Of a stretch of 64,000 bases of DNA, positions 37,701 through 51,600 are shown piece by piece. The notes below the pieces were generated by a model. That model did not search any database. It worked only from the letters and a program-made list of their open reading frames with translations, and was not told where the DNA came from. The position numbers were made by a program, and so were the translations under genes. Numbering within the stretch: position 1 is the first letter of the stretch; every line of letters begins with the position of its first letter. This DNA is from Rhynochetos jubatus (Eukaryota; Chordata; Aves; Eurypygiformes; Rhynochetidae), in NCBI GenBank assembly GCA_027574665.1, contig CM050656.1, positions 14,273,501-14,337,500 on the forward strand. The letters are read 5' to 3'.

Positions 37701-40700
37701 ATGGATACTAGCCTCAAAAAACCCTGAAATGATTTAACTACATCTTTTTCTTCTAAAGCCATATAAAAATTATTTGGCATAGGTTCTTATTTTTGCCTAA
37801 TGTTACACTTTTCTGTGGCCTCCTTTGGTTTATTGTCCAATTTGGGCATTATAGTTCACAGAGACAGTCAGACTCATGCTTACATTCATTTTTGTTAAGT
37901 ACTTTTATATAAAATTGTCTTCCCACCCTTATTGCTTAATTTGGCATGCAGAGACTGAGCCCATATATTTTGCCTCTTAGCAGATGGCTGGGAAATAATG
38001 AAGAGCAGATAAAGCCAAAGTTCTCTCTTGAACACACCTGCCTCTGCAGCCAAGCAACAGAGAATGCAGTGACATAAATTGGTCTGGATATATTTCACAG
38101 TGAATTTCCGTGCACAAGAGCAGCAGAGAAGTGTGCAGCAGGCAGAAGTTTTTTTCAGTGATGTCCAATTCTGCATTATGGAGTCTGCAATGTTGCTCCA
38201 TTGACATAAAAAATGAAAAAAAACCCTAACCCTGATTTCTGCATCTGGTGTATTGATGGCTTGAAGAGTGGAAATCTTTTCCCATGAAGACTCTCATGCT
38301 TTTCAGTCTCATTTCTTTGGTCCCATTCTGGACAGATTATATGATCTCATATAAGGTGTTTTTTTTTTTTCCTTTCATGAAAGAGCTGTCAACAAAATTT
38401 TTCAGCATGGTGGATGGTTCTCTGGAAAAGCTTCCAAGTATTCATTCCTTTCAGGAGAAAGAAAAGTTAATATAAGTCTTGAAGCTGGGTTACCAGCAGC
38501 AGTAGGGCCACTTCTGCCCAGCTGCTTCATAGCCTGTCAGCTCCTCGATACACTACTGTGCAAGGGCACTTCTTGCCATTCGTAACTAGAGCTTTTTCTC
38601 TGTGATACCTGTTTTCAAGCTCACACGAAGTCTAACACCGAAGAATTTGCTTAGCAGTTAGTTCTAGAGAAATCACAAAGAGAGCAATGCTAAAAAATAT
38701 TATTTTAGATGCCCATAACTGCCCAAGCTCAGACTCTGCCAAACTGAAGACATGAAGCCAGGTTACTGATTGTAAGCATATGAGGGTGCTGCATTTCAGT
38801 GTACTCGGAGTTCATACAAACATTCACACAGCTTGACTCATTGTGACTTGCACATCTATCCAAGAGCTTCAAGAACTTTTTTTTTTTAAAGCAAAACAAT
38901 GAAAAACCCAAGGCTAATTTTCAGATTTGTTATGAAATCAAGGGAAATTTCATTTAGATCCAGATTTCCTAGGAGATTTTGCACTTTATAGATCAACAGC
39001 TGTCCTCTGCTTAGGGCTGTGGAAGCCTGCTACTGATGTGTCTGTGTGTGTTAACTGATTAGGCTAAGAGAAATATGCAACCTTCAGTTTTGAATTCAGT
39101 ACTGGAGAAGTTCAGTAGGTCTAGGAGCAGCAGCAACAGTGCTGGGAGAGAACTGCAGGAGAGGATGCTTTCTCCCTTCTTTCACCTTTTGCTGGGTAGT
39201 CATCAACTCAGGGGAGAATATGGAGCTAAGTTGACTTCGACCTGATATATGGCCATTTAATTCTTGTGTTTCTTTTGGTATTCCAGACTCTTTTATAGAT
39301 CAGAAATTTAAGAACTGCTATACCATGAAAATATCATGCATTTGTTCCTCAAAGCTGTGCAATTTTTTTTTTTTTTTTTTCCTTAGGAAAGGAGGGAATT
39401 GAATTTCATTCCTTATTGAGAACTCTTAATTTGCATTACTGGCACCAGTCAATATCTTCAGCAGTTTAAAGTGGATATAAATGTACATTGGTTGCATTAA
39501 ATGATAACTGTGATATTTAGCTGTAACTGCTTTTGGCAGGTTATCTATCTACAAAGGATTATTTCTGCTTTTACAGATCCAAAATGTATTGCTCTAATGA
39601 AATACAGTGCTTTCCTTTTGTATTCAAATTATGTGTTGGGGTGATAATCAAGAAAGGATTGTTTCAGCGTGTCTTCAATGCTTTTGCTACGTTTTCTGGA
39701 ACTGCTCAAGGATGCATCCTTCATCCTTTAACAAACTGCCTTATTATTAGGCCTTTTCTAATAGCTCACATAAGCTTTTCATTGTACTGAATGACGTATG
39801 GTCAGTAATCAGCTACACAGTTTTTATTAACAAATGTATTGCTTAAGATTACCATGGCTGGCTCAATGATCTGCATTTTAGCTTGCAAGCCTAGATCAGA
39901 GGTGAGTGATAGACTGAAGCTGGAGAGGGTGAAGATGGTAAGTCCTCAAAACTTCAGTGCTCGGTTTTCCTTTTAGCCACAGGAAACAAAGAAGTTCTAA
40001 AGTTTGCCCCCATGGTATGGAATTAGAAACAAGAAAACATTGTCAACTGAAATTAATTTTTTTTTTTTTTTAAATTGTGTTCTTTGTCACAATTTTGGAG
40101 CAGTGGAAGTCAATGGGAAATAAGTATACCCAACCAATATTTGGAACAGAAATTATTGCTACTCGTTTATTCAAGAGACATGGTTGGAGTGTGATGGGTA
40201 CCCCATCCTGCTCTAGGAGAGCCCCACACTTTACCAAATCGGCATCACATTGTCATGAAACAATCCCATGTTTTCATGATTTTAGACAGCCCCTCAGCCG
40301 GGCTGAGAGGGTTGTCCTTCCTCTCGCTGGCACTCCTTGTTGTAGCACTTCCATTTAAAAATTTTGAATTGTTCAGGCAAGAAACTGGAAGATCTCCAGG
40401 CAGAAGACTATATAGCTTTTTAATTCCTTGATTTGTTTTGAATCATCTTGAGCTAAACTTTCAGGAAGTGCTTTTATGAAATTCCAGATTGTAGACTGGG
40501 GTCAGAGAGAGACACCGGGGCCCTCCCACTGAAGCTAAAGGCTGCAGAGGGTCCAGCATGAGAGAGAAACAATTCCGTGTCCTTGCTTGATGTCAGTGTG
40601 TCTGATCATACAACTACTGGGGAGAAAACACGGGAAATGAAACAATGTCAAAGCCAAACATGCCTGCAGAAGAAATAACAAGAATCCTTGAGAAAACAAT

Positions 40701-43473
40701 GACAAGCAGGAGATGCAAAACAACCCGATGGGAGAGTGAGGAGGAGCTCTGTTTGCCCGGCATCTGACCTAGCGACAGCCAGCCCTTCCAATGGGGAAAA
40801 GACCTTTCTCCAGATACACAGAACCGACTCTTTCACAGTGCCCATAGGGGTGCAAAAGTTACACTGTGGGATGTGTGGCTGTGCGGAGGTTGTGGTGGGC
40901 CATGGCAGGGTGGCTCTGCTGGGGTCAGTCTGTGAGGTCCTCTGCCCTGGGAAAATGTGACTCCCTTGGAGCCTGTGAATTGGATTTTTGCTTTGTCTTC
41001 TGCTAAAAAAAGAGGTAACAGAGGAGAAATAGACTTTATATATATTAAAAAAAACCGCAAACAACCCAACAAAAAAGGGAAGCCGAAATATTACAAGCTA
41101 TGCATCATAAACAAGGCAAGGATGTTGTGTACCATAGCACAGACAATATACTATGAGGGCCATCTTGTGGTCAGAGAAAGTTTAGTTTCTGTGAGAACAG
41201 AAAAAAATCCCAGAAATGTATTCTATACCTGAAGATACTGTCAGCTAGATTGTAATTCTTACAAATCGGTTCCGATCTGTTGTACTGAATGGAGTTGCTC
41301 TGCTGCTGGTCATTAATCGGGTCATTAATCCTTATGTGACTGACAGCAGGGTTAGCTGTGATGCTGTGCCAATGAACAAAATAACGTGTTCCATGGGTTG
41401 GGGAGGCTGTTGTAGACTAATAACTGGAGTCAAGAGTTTTCCCTTGATGAATATTTTATGCCTACTTGCTTTGGAAATTTCTTTCATCCTCTGCATTGTA
41501 GAAAAGCTCTTTTAAATCCATGGATTAAATACCATCACAGTGCTAGAGTTAAAAACACTATTAGCTATTGTCAACTAACAGTTCAAACCAAGAATCAACA
41601 TTCTTTTCATGGTTATCATCCAACAAACCCAGTCTGTGTGAGATTCTCAGTCTGTGCTGGGTTTCTCAGCTGCACAGCTCTTAAACTCTACATGCCTGTG
41701 TTCTGTGTGCAAGACTAAAAACATTGAATTAACGTGAAGCCTGCCCATTCAAATCAAATGTGTTCTCCATTACAGACATGGAAAGTTGAACATGATCTTT
41801 TCTGTATTACCTGATCCACTGTCAGAATTACTCCATTTCCCTTTTTTTTAATGTGCTTCTCAGTGAATCCAGCTGCCTCCCAAAGTACTCAGGAATTTTT
41901 CTTTAATTCATCCCTAATGACAACTGTCAGCCAACAGTGCTGGGCAGATACAGCTTTGCTTAGTTTATAGGACCATGATCCATGGTTGATTAACCGGGCT
42001 TTTTTGGTTCTAGAAGAGGTGTGTTTACAAAAAACCAGCCCCACCATCTGGCACCACTGGCTGTGGTTCTGCTGTAGATCAGTCACAGCAAACAAAATTT
42101 TTCTCATTTGTCAGCCAGCCTTTGTCCACAGACAACTAACTTTTCTAATAACGTTAAGTGTTCCTTATTGTGCAATTTTACTGCTACTTATGGATTATTT
42201 AATTCTTTTAATGGCTCTGCATTAGTCCATTTGCTTTCTAAAATTATTCTTTGAAGTACTTGTGCAGAGGGAGAAAGACATGGTTGATTCCTCCTGCAAG
42301 GAGCTGTTGATAGAGGTGCTGGCTGCTGAGCACTGCTGTAAATATTCACTATCTCGGCTCTGCAGGCTTAGCCTCTTTGTAGGGTGTTTGGGAATATCTG
42401 ATAGTGCAGAATCTAAAAGCAGAGCAGGGGAAAGCTGCCTTCAGCTTCCAAATGAGAATGACTGATTAAAACCCCCATATTTTAATGGTATTGTCTCTCC
42501 CAGGGACCTTTTGAAAGTTAAGCCAGAGATATCCCAAGCAGACTTTATGGACCAAACATATCCACCACCTGTACAGGCCTGCATCACTCACTGGTAGTGT
42601 GTGTACTGATTCTGAGTCATGGTTTTATAGCTCTCTGTCCATCTTCTCAGCAGTGTTAAGAGGTGCAGGGTGTGGAGAGATGGGCTGCCTACACTACTTA
42701 TGAATCAGCTCATGAGAGGTTTCACCTGGAAGGAGGTTTCATCGACAATAGCTGTTCAGTAGATTTAGTTGGCCTTGTTGTAAGGAGCATGGTGTGATAA
42801 ACCAGCCTCTCTCCTGGATGCCTGCTCAGAGGGGAAACCACTGTCACCTTTCCAGGCGTGGAAATGAGAGAAGTATCAGGAAGGGAGGCACACATGCCTC
42901 CTGAGTGGGTGGGGGCATATCCCTTTTCCCTTTCCAACTCTTTCTGTGCAGGACTGTAGCATATGGTGCTTTTGCAGTGCCCTCTGCTGCAGGCCCGAGA
43001 TTTAAATCACAGCAGAGCTCTCTGCTGTACATCTGTTGGGAAAGTAGGTATTTCTCAATCGGTCAGTTCCCTGACACCGAAGTATGTCTGTGCACAAAGT
43101 AATCCTTGATATAGTAAAGGGATTGTGAGGTGAGTTAGTTGTGGCATTAAAGTGTATTTAAGAATTTGTATTTTTTAAAATTAAAAGAGTTTCTTACCTC
43201 CGTCAGAATATACAAGTATTAGAATCCTTATTAGAGATATTAGAGTGAGTTTTCTTGCGATGACGAAACACAGGTGCTGTTAGAGAAGACATACAGAGTC
43301 TGGCAGAAAGCACACCAGATATGCGTATATAATTAGTGTACACAGCACACTTCTTTACATTCTTGAATGGTCTGTTAAGAAATAAAAAAACAACCAACAA
43401 AAAACCCCAAACCACTTAAGAAATTCAGATTAGAATTCGTTCAAACAGATAAGACTTTTTTCAAATGAATGCA
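34738..43473. other. Intergenic, no gene recognised
   Basis: Apart from the long ORF at 35435-36229, nothing recognisable is seen. T runs occur at 38361-38371, 39363-39380 and about 40058-40071. A GC-richer patch at 40735-40950 carries overlapping ORFs on both strands (138 codons on the minus strand, 40648-41064) that I cannot assign. Confidence 0.55.
35435..36229 (+). other. Long unrecognised ORF (264 codons)
   Basis: The longest open frame in the window. It starts with a non-ATG codon in context and has no obvious promoter. Composition is mixed, with two hydrophobic patches (around residues 20-45 and 165-185), but no repeat, motif or family I can name. A second overlapping + frame (35437-35718) and a minus-strand ORF share part of it. 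It could be an unannotated exon, a decayed element or chance. Confidence 0.2.
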
Positions 43474-43496
43474 CCCCCCCCCCCCCCCCCCCCCCC
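43474..43496 (+). repeat. Homopolymeric C tract (23 bases)
   Basis: An uninterrupted run of 23 C on the + strand (G on the minus strand), followed directly by an ATATAT-type stretch. A G run of this length can form intramolecular quadruplexes and is a frequent site of length error in sequencing and of polymorphism. Confidence 0.95.
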
Positions 43497-46400
43497 ATAT
43501 ATTTATATGTGCATGCATATATGCAAAGTCCAATTAATTCCTTGCTTTCCACCTGAAAAAATCAAGAACCTTGAACTGCAACACACCTGGGTGCAAACTT
43601 GCTTGGGACTCTGTCAGCGCAGGTGTGTGTGAGAACTTGAGGGGGCATATTGACATCTGCAGCTTTTGGAGGGGTGAAGATACATAAGTCAATTTGCAGG
43701 ACTTGGGTTCCTGCTGAATTTTGTCTGTCTCTGGCAGATGGGGGAAACCTGATTTCAGTTTTCACAGGGAACCTGTGCAGAGGAGTGGAGGAATTAGCGT
43801 AGGAGAGTGGCCACCCTTTGGTATGGAGGGACCCTGGTGTGAATGGGCTGCGCTGCTGAGTTTTATGTCTTGGCTAGGAGAGAGGCAAAGCGAGAGGCTG
43901 AGTGTGCCAACAGGATTATTTACTCTCTTCTGCTTTTTCATTTCACTGGAAGGGTGGCAGGTTTTAAGTACTTCATCCACTTGTTCATTTCCATTTCTGA
44001 CAGCCTTTGTAGAAAGTGGTGAGCGCACAAAATTATAGCTCTTTAGTGGGTGAGAAAGCTGCTTGCTGCAATTGAAATGAGACAATTAGATACTTGACAA
44101 CAGATTTTGGTGCTTGCACAGAAGAACAGAATAAATGAGACATGGCAGGAGCGATTCTGATGTTGTACCCAGAGCTTTGGGTGTATCTTGCCAGACCTCA
44201 GGCCAGAGGTTTAACCTTCCCATCTTCTTATGGCTTTGCCACTTGTAAATAAAATGTCACCACTTACAGAAAAAGCTAGATTTTTCCATTTGTGTGTTAA
44301 ATGCTGTGTCCTGTGCTAAGACGTTTCAGAGGGTGTCATCTGATTTTTGGAGGCATTGTAGCTGCATTGCCTTCCTCCTTGTAGGGAATAATTGTCCATT
44401 AGCAAAAAATACAGTCAAACACCTGTCTGCTACACTCTCTAATGAAAACCTCAAAATATTTTTGTATTAATAACAAAGAACATTGAGCATTGGCATGTTC
44501 CTTAGAATTAAAATGTTTGTGAAGATAGGGAAAATTAACACCATCCAATTAATGAACAAGGCCTCATCAATGTAATTGTTAAAATCTCATTGATATTTTG
44601 ACTGTGTCACAGCTGGCTCCTATTTTACATAAGGTTATGGTCACATATTGTTCAGAAATGGTTAATGCAATTGAATAATTATTCATAGTTACCTTGATAA
44701 AAGGAGACCACTGTGTAATTTATTACAAATAAGATACAGACCAGCAAATTGGTATCAACAGTATATATCTGTATTTAGTGTTTTCTATTGATTCACTTGT
44801 ATCTCTCTGGAGCTTAAGAGTGTTCATGTGTAAAGCATGCTCTTAACATTTTAGTTAATTAGTTTATCATCTAAACCAGTAATATAAAGCATGACCCTCT
44901 AGCACTGGTGCTGCCTGGTTTATTATCATCCTGCTACCTTTTTGACAAACAATGCAAAAAGCTCGCACTGTGAGGACTCCCCTTGGATTTACTAAGGAAC
45001 AAGAGAAAGGGAAAAGAGAAAGGATGTAGAATAAGAATGCTATGTTAGCAACTTGTGCTCACTTTTTGTCCCCTGTGACAGTATAGGTTTGATGTAATAT
45101 TTAAATACAAGCAAAGCAAAGTCATTGATACAATTTCTTTCTTGTGCTGTGATCTATTTAGGCTGAATTCTGTTGACAGCTGAATAACACTGTTACCTGC
45201 CAGTATGATTACAGCAGTGTCCGCCTTCATTTTCAAATCCAATTTGCATTTAATAAAATGAAAGATGAAAGCAACCTGGCTGAAAGTGCATCATCAGCAT
45301 CGGCTTGCTGAATAATGGATTTGAAAGATTGGAAAGAAGTCACCGAAGTAGTTACAATGTTGGAGTGAATCTAGGGCAGGGAAACTTCAGCATGAGTTAT
45401 TGCAAGCTGATGACATAAATCATCCAGGAGAGGCCAGTGAAGACCAGCTACCGAGCTTATTTATTGTAGAAGAGATTGGCATTAATGAGCTGGAGGAACA
45501 GAACACATTCATCTGGGATCAAAATACCAGTGTGTCCTTCAAGGTAACAGTGACTCTCCAGAAAATGCTAGAGCCAATGTGCCCGTTAAAACCCCTTGCT
45601 CCAAAACACAGGAATGTTTCCTGCTGACTGCAATGTCACTCCACCATGTTGCATTGTCCCCCTGTGCAGCACCAGGAAACGTGAGAGCTGGAAGTGGTCC
45701 AGCCATGACAGCCTGGTTTAGGCTGTTGCACTGGCAAGGTCAACAGGCCTGTTTGGGGGGTGGAAATGGGGGGTGAGTGCTATAGCTGTTGCTGGTTTTA
45801 TGGCTTGGATTTCTTGGGTTCAGCTGACAGTAGGTGTTTTATCCTAACTCTGACTGCATTTCTGTAGTGCTGCTGCGGGTGTGGGGGTTGTGAGGGAAGC
45901 TTGCGGCAGTATTACTTATAGATCGTAGTAAACCAAAAATCAATCCCTAGTGAAAAACGCTAGGAAGCTCTCACTGTGATTCTTCTTTTTAGGCACAGGC
46001 AGAGAAAATATTTCAGCTTTGGTTCATGCAGGTTGAATTATTGCTATTTGTTGCCTGTGAGTAGAGAGGATTCAAAGTTTGTGATTTTGGGACTAGTCTT
46101 GATTAAGGCCTTTTTTCTCCTTTGGGGTATAAATACTCACTACTTAGTTGGACTGGGATATTTTCCAGCGCAGTTCTGTTCTCAGCTGTGATTTCCATTT
46201 AGCTTCCATTTCTAAATCAAAAACCTTTACAATGATGATTCTGTATGCAAATAAGTGGAAGTAGTTGGGTTGGATTGTGGGGAATTGGATGTAAGGCACC
46301 TTGCCTGATGACATACATATGTTATTTTCTTTCCTTTATCTGCTGTACTTCTAAGGTCTGTTACCTAACTGTCATTTTCCTGGCTGGATTTCCTGTTTTG

Positions 46401-48611
46401 CATTCTTGTCCTGGGGTATTTATTTCTCTTCTGTCTACACCTGGTGCTCATAAGTGTCTTAATTTTGTTTTTCTTGACATGCTCCTGTGATGCTTTATTT
46501 TATAAAAGAGGACACCTGGCAGGGAAGCCTTGTTTAGCCCATCAGTTCTCAAGAGTGTTCATTGAATCAAAGAAATTCCTGATGTTTCTGAAGGCGTAAA
46601 TGAATTCAGGTAAATCTAACATTTAGAGTCATAAGTTATTTTAGTGGTCGTCTTTTGCAGGAAATGATAATTACACAACAGTCATTTCTTTCAAGTTTTA
46701 GTATCACATGGATTGCAAGGCATAAGGGAAATTATTTAGTATCAAAAATGTGTATATCTTAAAAGGGATATGACTTTGGGTATTATGGCTGGCATGGTCC
46801 CTGTAATGGTTGTCATTTTAACAAGCCAAAGTTAATATCTAAAAGTTAAGCTGTATAAAACATGCTTTTGAAGCAAGGAAGGAGGACTTGAATATACTTA
46901 ACCAGTAAAGATGGGCAGAAAAACTGCATAAATCTTAGTCTGGGAGCTGATGTAACTGGAACCAGGATGTCAAAACTTTCAAGGACCTGACAGCTATCAG
47001 CAGGACCTTAAGTGAGGGGAAGCTTTTGTTCAGTGGAGCTGATGAACAGCTCGCTGATGTTAATAGGATATTTTCCATGTACTTCCAATTTCTGGACTTT
47101 GAATCAAGCCTAACATTCTCACTGAATGTGTGATATTGCACTCCCTCTGTTGTCATAAGAATGACACTTTCTTCAGAGGAGATTGTTTTCTTTTGGAAAG
47201 GGAGGGACTCATGAAGGAAATAATTGATAGTCTTAAATCCTATACTTTGGAAATTCAAGTTCTTTTTTATAATCCTCACAGAATAAGAAAAATGACTAGC
47301 AACTTCACAATACTTAAAGCACACCTGATAATGGAGTAATTATTTTACAGAAGAGCACATTCTTTATTGCAAAGATGAGCATTTAGTTCTATCTATACGC
47401 GGCTTTGTAATAAAGGTAATAATTTCCACCAGAACATGTATGATTAACTGAGCAACTCAGTATAGGGTTGTCAATCCTGAATGTTCTGGTCGCAAGGAAA
47501 GAACAAGGACACCTTGTCTCTGATTATTGTTATTGGGGTGGGGGTGGGCGGAAAGATCTTATGAATAGTGTCTCAACTCACCTTAGGTGTATCCTTTATA
47601 TCCACAAAATACAGAATATAACCAAGAATGGGGGATAAGGGGAATAAAGAAGCTAAAATGACTCTCTGCTTGCTGCTGAACAAATCTGTCTGTAGGAAAA
47701 ATCAAACTTGAAGTAGAAGCAGAAGATGGGGGGAATGCATAATCTGTACCTGAGGAAAAAATATGGAAGTAGATAGAGAAAAATTAGCACAACTCAAAGT
47801 TTAGGAAAATAATACCACCTAAACTAAAATTATAGTGCCTGTAAGACAACAAAGAAATTTTAAATCATAATTTTCCCCATTTTGAATTTTATTTTTTTTT
47901 CTTTAAATTAGTAAGAATCAGAAAAGTGAAGTTCTAAGTCTTTTTTGTTAAAAGATGCAGGAAGTGGTGTTATTGCTTCCAATGGTACATATGAGTGGAT
48001 TAGTGTAAGTTTAAAAAAAAATATTATGCTTTTCACTGCTGCTTAAACTGATAATTGCATTAGTGGTTCATAATTTATATGGCAATGTTACTTTCATGTG
48101 TTTTGGGTAAAAGGCACTTTTCAAAAATGAAAAAATGCTTTAGAGATGTGCAGTACAATCCTGAATGAGCTGGTAAAATACTTGAATGGAACACAATGGA
48201 AATTAAAGCAGCAGATGTTCAGCAACAAACATTTGTAATTTACAGTTTATATCAATGGCGTGTCTTTGAAGAGGTGCGGATGACAGCAGCAGGAACTGCT
48301 GTGCCTATCCAAACCACTAACCTGGTAACATCTTTGGAAGGTGACCACTGCAGCACGATTCAGGGTAAGCAGCTTTCTTGTGCTGAGCACACAGTATAGA
48401 AATATCACCACAATATGGAAAACAAAGAAAATGAGTGTTCTTATCCCTGAGAATTTACATTGCCTGGCACAAATTCTGATTAGTTTTTGCTTGCACATTG
48501 TATAAGCAGTGAAACTAGCTGCAGTCGTAGAAGTGGGAGGTGGGGGAGAGGTTTGTGCTTTTCTTTCTTTTGTTTGTTTTGGTTTTCTTTGTTGTGTTCA
48601 TTTTTTTTTTT

Positions 48612-48647
<36 letters not shown>

Positions 48648-51600
48648 TCCCACTTCTGACTTTCCTGTTGTTTCTCACTGTGACTATTAGTTTGGGGAAA
48701 CAAAGGAGTGTGAACTCTCTTCCCTGAGCCCTGTTGTAACAAGAGTTGTTCTGTGTGAACAAAGCACTGGCAGAGGACAAGGATGCGTTTGTGGGTGAGC
48801 ACAGGACTGTAGGAAAACATCAAGAGCTGTTAGCAGTTTCAGTGTCACATCAGTGTTTAGTTTGCTCATTTGCCAATTTGCTATTGCCCGGGTGCTGTCC
48901 CCTTTGGTGGGAGAGATGGGGTCTGAATGGATGGAGCTTCACTTTCCATCCTCCTGAATGCATCTTGACTTTACAGGTGTTAGTACTTTGCTACTGGTGC
49001 TTACCCAGGTACTTGTAACTGAGGTGATAATTAACATGTAAAGGAAATATCTATATATATGGAGTAAAATTGCTAAGAAGAAACCAGATGTTTCTTAGTA
49101 CCAGGTGTTCTTAGTGATGTAATTTAATGTTTTCTCATACAACCTCAGAAGATTTGTTATGGCACATAGTTTATTGTAAAATGACTAGACAAATAATAAT
49201 CTCTATCTAAAGAACCTAAGTTACACAATAGCATTGTGCCAGTAAAAGAATCAGTACAAACATCCAGTCACTCTCTTGTGTTTGTGAAGCCTACACATAC
49301 TGTGAAAGTAGATTCTTACTAGGCTTGAGCTACTGAAACAAGATGTTACCCTCTATAACATTACCCAACTGGACTGTTGTGTATACAAACAAACACACTG
49401 CCATCCAGCTAGCAAACTGCTGACCCAGGTTAATGCATCTTTGTGCTTTCTTTGCAACTGGTAACAGTAAAAGCCATCTCATTTTCGGAATCTGCTATTA
49501 ATTTTGTTATTTTCTGCCCCTTCAAGCTGCTGCTGATTTCATTTCTCTATTGAAAGGAAACCTACAGACCATAGGGAAGTCCATGCCAGATCCCAACACT
49601 CACTAAGTTACTCCTGCTCATTCAAAGGTATAGTCAAGTTCTATAAAGCTGTGGATTTAGGGTTTAAGGAAATCTAAGCTCTTGCAGTGGAAAAAATGGA
49701 AGAAAGCAAGTGGCATCTAGAGAAACTTCACAAATCTCTTTCTAAATAGTATCAAGTAAATGAAATAGGGACTGTAAGGTATGTGTGAGAGGAAAGCCAA
49801 AGTAAGCCTCAGCAAACCTGATGTCCCTAAAACCAGTAAGGATCAGCCATGTCTATATAGATGCTACATAGAAGTGGAAAGGGCTGGGTTTAAATTTCAT
49901 GCTGGTTAAATCCTGTTATAAGTACACAAGAATGGAATCTGAAACCTTGATTTTCGTTGATTCAAAGTCTATTTATATGTTTTAGTGCATATATATGCAT
50001 AGAATTGGTTATTGGATCCTTAAATACTTCTAGACCCTTTCAGTCACCTCAGGGAGGGCTTTTCTACATTGCATTCTCTGATCAGCTAAATCTTACTGAA
50101 ATCCCATCCTCTCTCCAGTGATAATTTTAAGAAGGGATGGGACATAATGAAGCTGATTTTTTTTAATCTGCCAATTTGAACAGAGTGGAAAAATACACTT
50201 CTTTGGATGCAAATATTACATGAAGAAGCAGAAATTTCCAGAGAAATGCCCCTTAAAAGGACCATTTTCAAGAAAAGCACAATGAGATCTGTCATTCAAT
50301 AGTTGAACCCAATGCTTGTATTTATGAAGTCATGTTTGTAGAAGGTATTTACAGCGCTTATGATGAACCTGAAGTATTTCATTTTGAGCATTTACTGCCT
50401 TTTTCTGAATTCAAAATACTTCTATTGCTATAAGATTGTAGCAGCGCTATCAACTGCATAAGTATACAAAAACCTGCTTATTCTGTACTGCAACTGTTCA
50501 TGAGAAACTATTCTTTTGTATTCTGTAATTTTTTTTTCCTGGTGGTGTTTTGGTTTTGCTGATCAGTTGATCTTCCACAGTGAGATAACTAAAACTTTGC
50601 ATAACTCAGTTTAGTGAGAAGGACTGAATGACAAACATACCTGAAGAACTTTGAAAATAATTTACTTGGTTTCCGGGGAACAGTTTCTAATCTCCTCATT
50701 TCAGAGAGTGTGCCATGTCCAAAGGAAACTGTGGGTCTGTCTTGTTAAGCACAGTGCAGGACTGCACTAGTGATTGTGTTATGGTGATTGCGTCAAAGCA
50801 TCCCTAAGATACGCCCAATTTCATTTGTTTGGTTAAATCTCAGCAAGGTGGGAAAAATGTTTTAAAATTTCCTGGGAAGTCACTCAAATTAAGCTAAGGC
50901 AATGAAACTTTGAATACATTCCTAACTGAGTATTTCAACCTCATGACAAAGGCACTGAGGGGTGGTTAGTGGATTAGGGGGCCAAGTGAAGATGCAGTCA
51001 TCTTGGTATTTGCAGGATGAATGTCTGCTCACAGTAGGAGAACTTCTGTTACTTCCGTGGAGCCAATGTCCTCAGTTTAGAGCAGGGATTTCCATTTTTT
51101 TTTTTTCTCTGAGGGTAACATAAAGAAAACTTCAACAACCAGGGCATGCCACTTATCGCTTGAATTTGTTTGTAAATGCATTGAGTTAATTTTTTTTTCC
51201 TTCTAACAGAATAATCATTTTCTATAAAAGTGCTCTTGGAGTAAGAATTCATAAACTGATACTTATAGTTCATTGTCTCTCTTCTTAGACTAATACACAT
51301 CTTATCAACTAATTCTTTGGAAAAAATAATTTGAAGCTTTATATAAATCCTTTATAATTGTTGTCAAAAATCTCTTTCCTTTCTTCTGCTGATAGCTTTG
51401 TTGGATCAATATTATAAGTGATTGGACAATGGGAAGTAAAATTAAGTTCTTTTTTTAACATGCATGTCTCAGCCACCTGACTCAGCCTTTAGCAATGACA
51501 GAAGTGTCAGAGATACTGAGCAGACTTTCCATGTTGTAACAACAGTGGGGTGATATTAGTCACTAATCAGAAGAAAATAACTTTGTTTCCTGAATTCCTT

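Noticed and set aside
38222..38234. CCCTAA-type telomere-like repeat
   Set aside because: Only about two units of the hexamer beside an A run; too short to call an interstitial telomere block.
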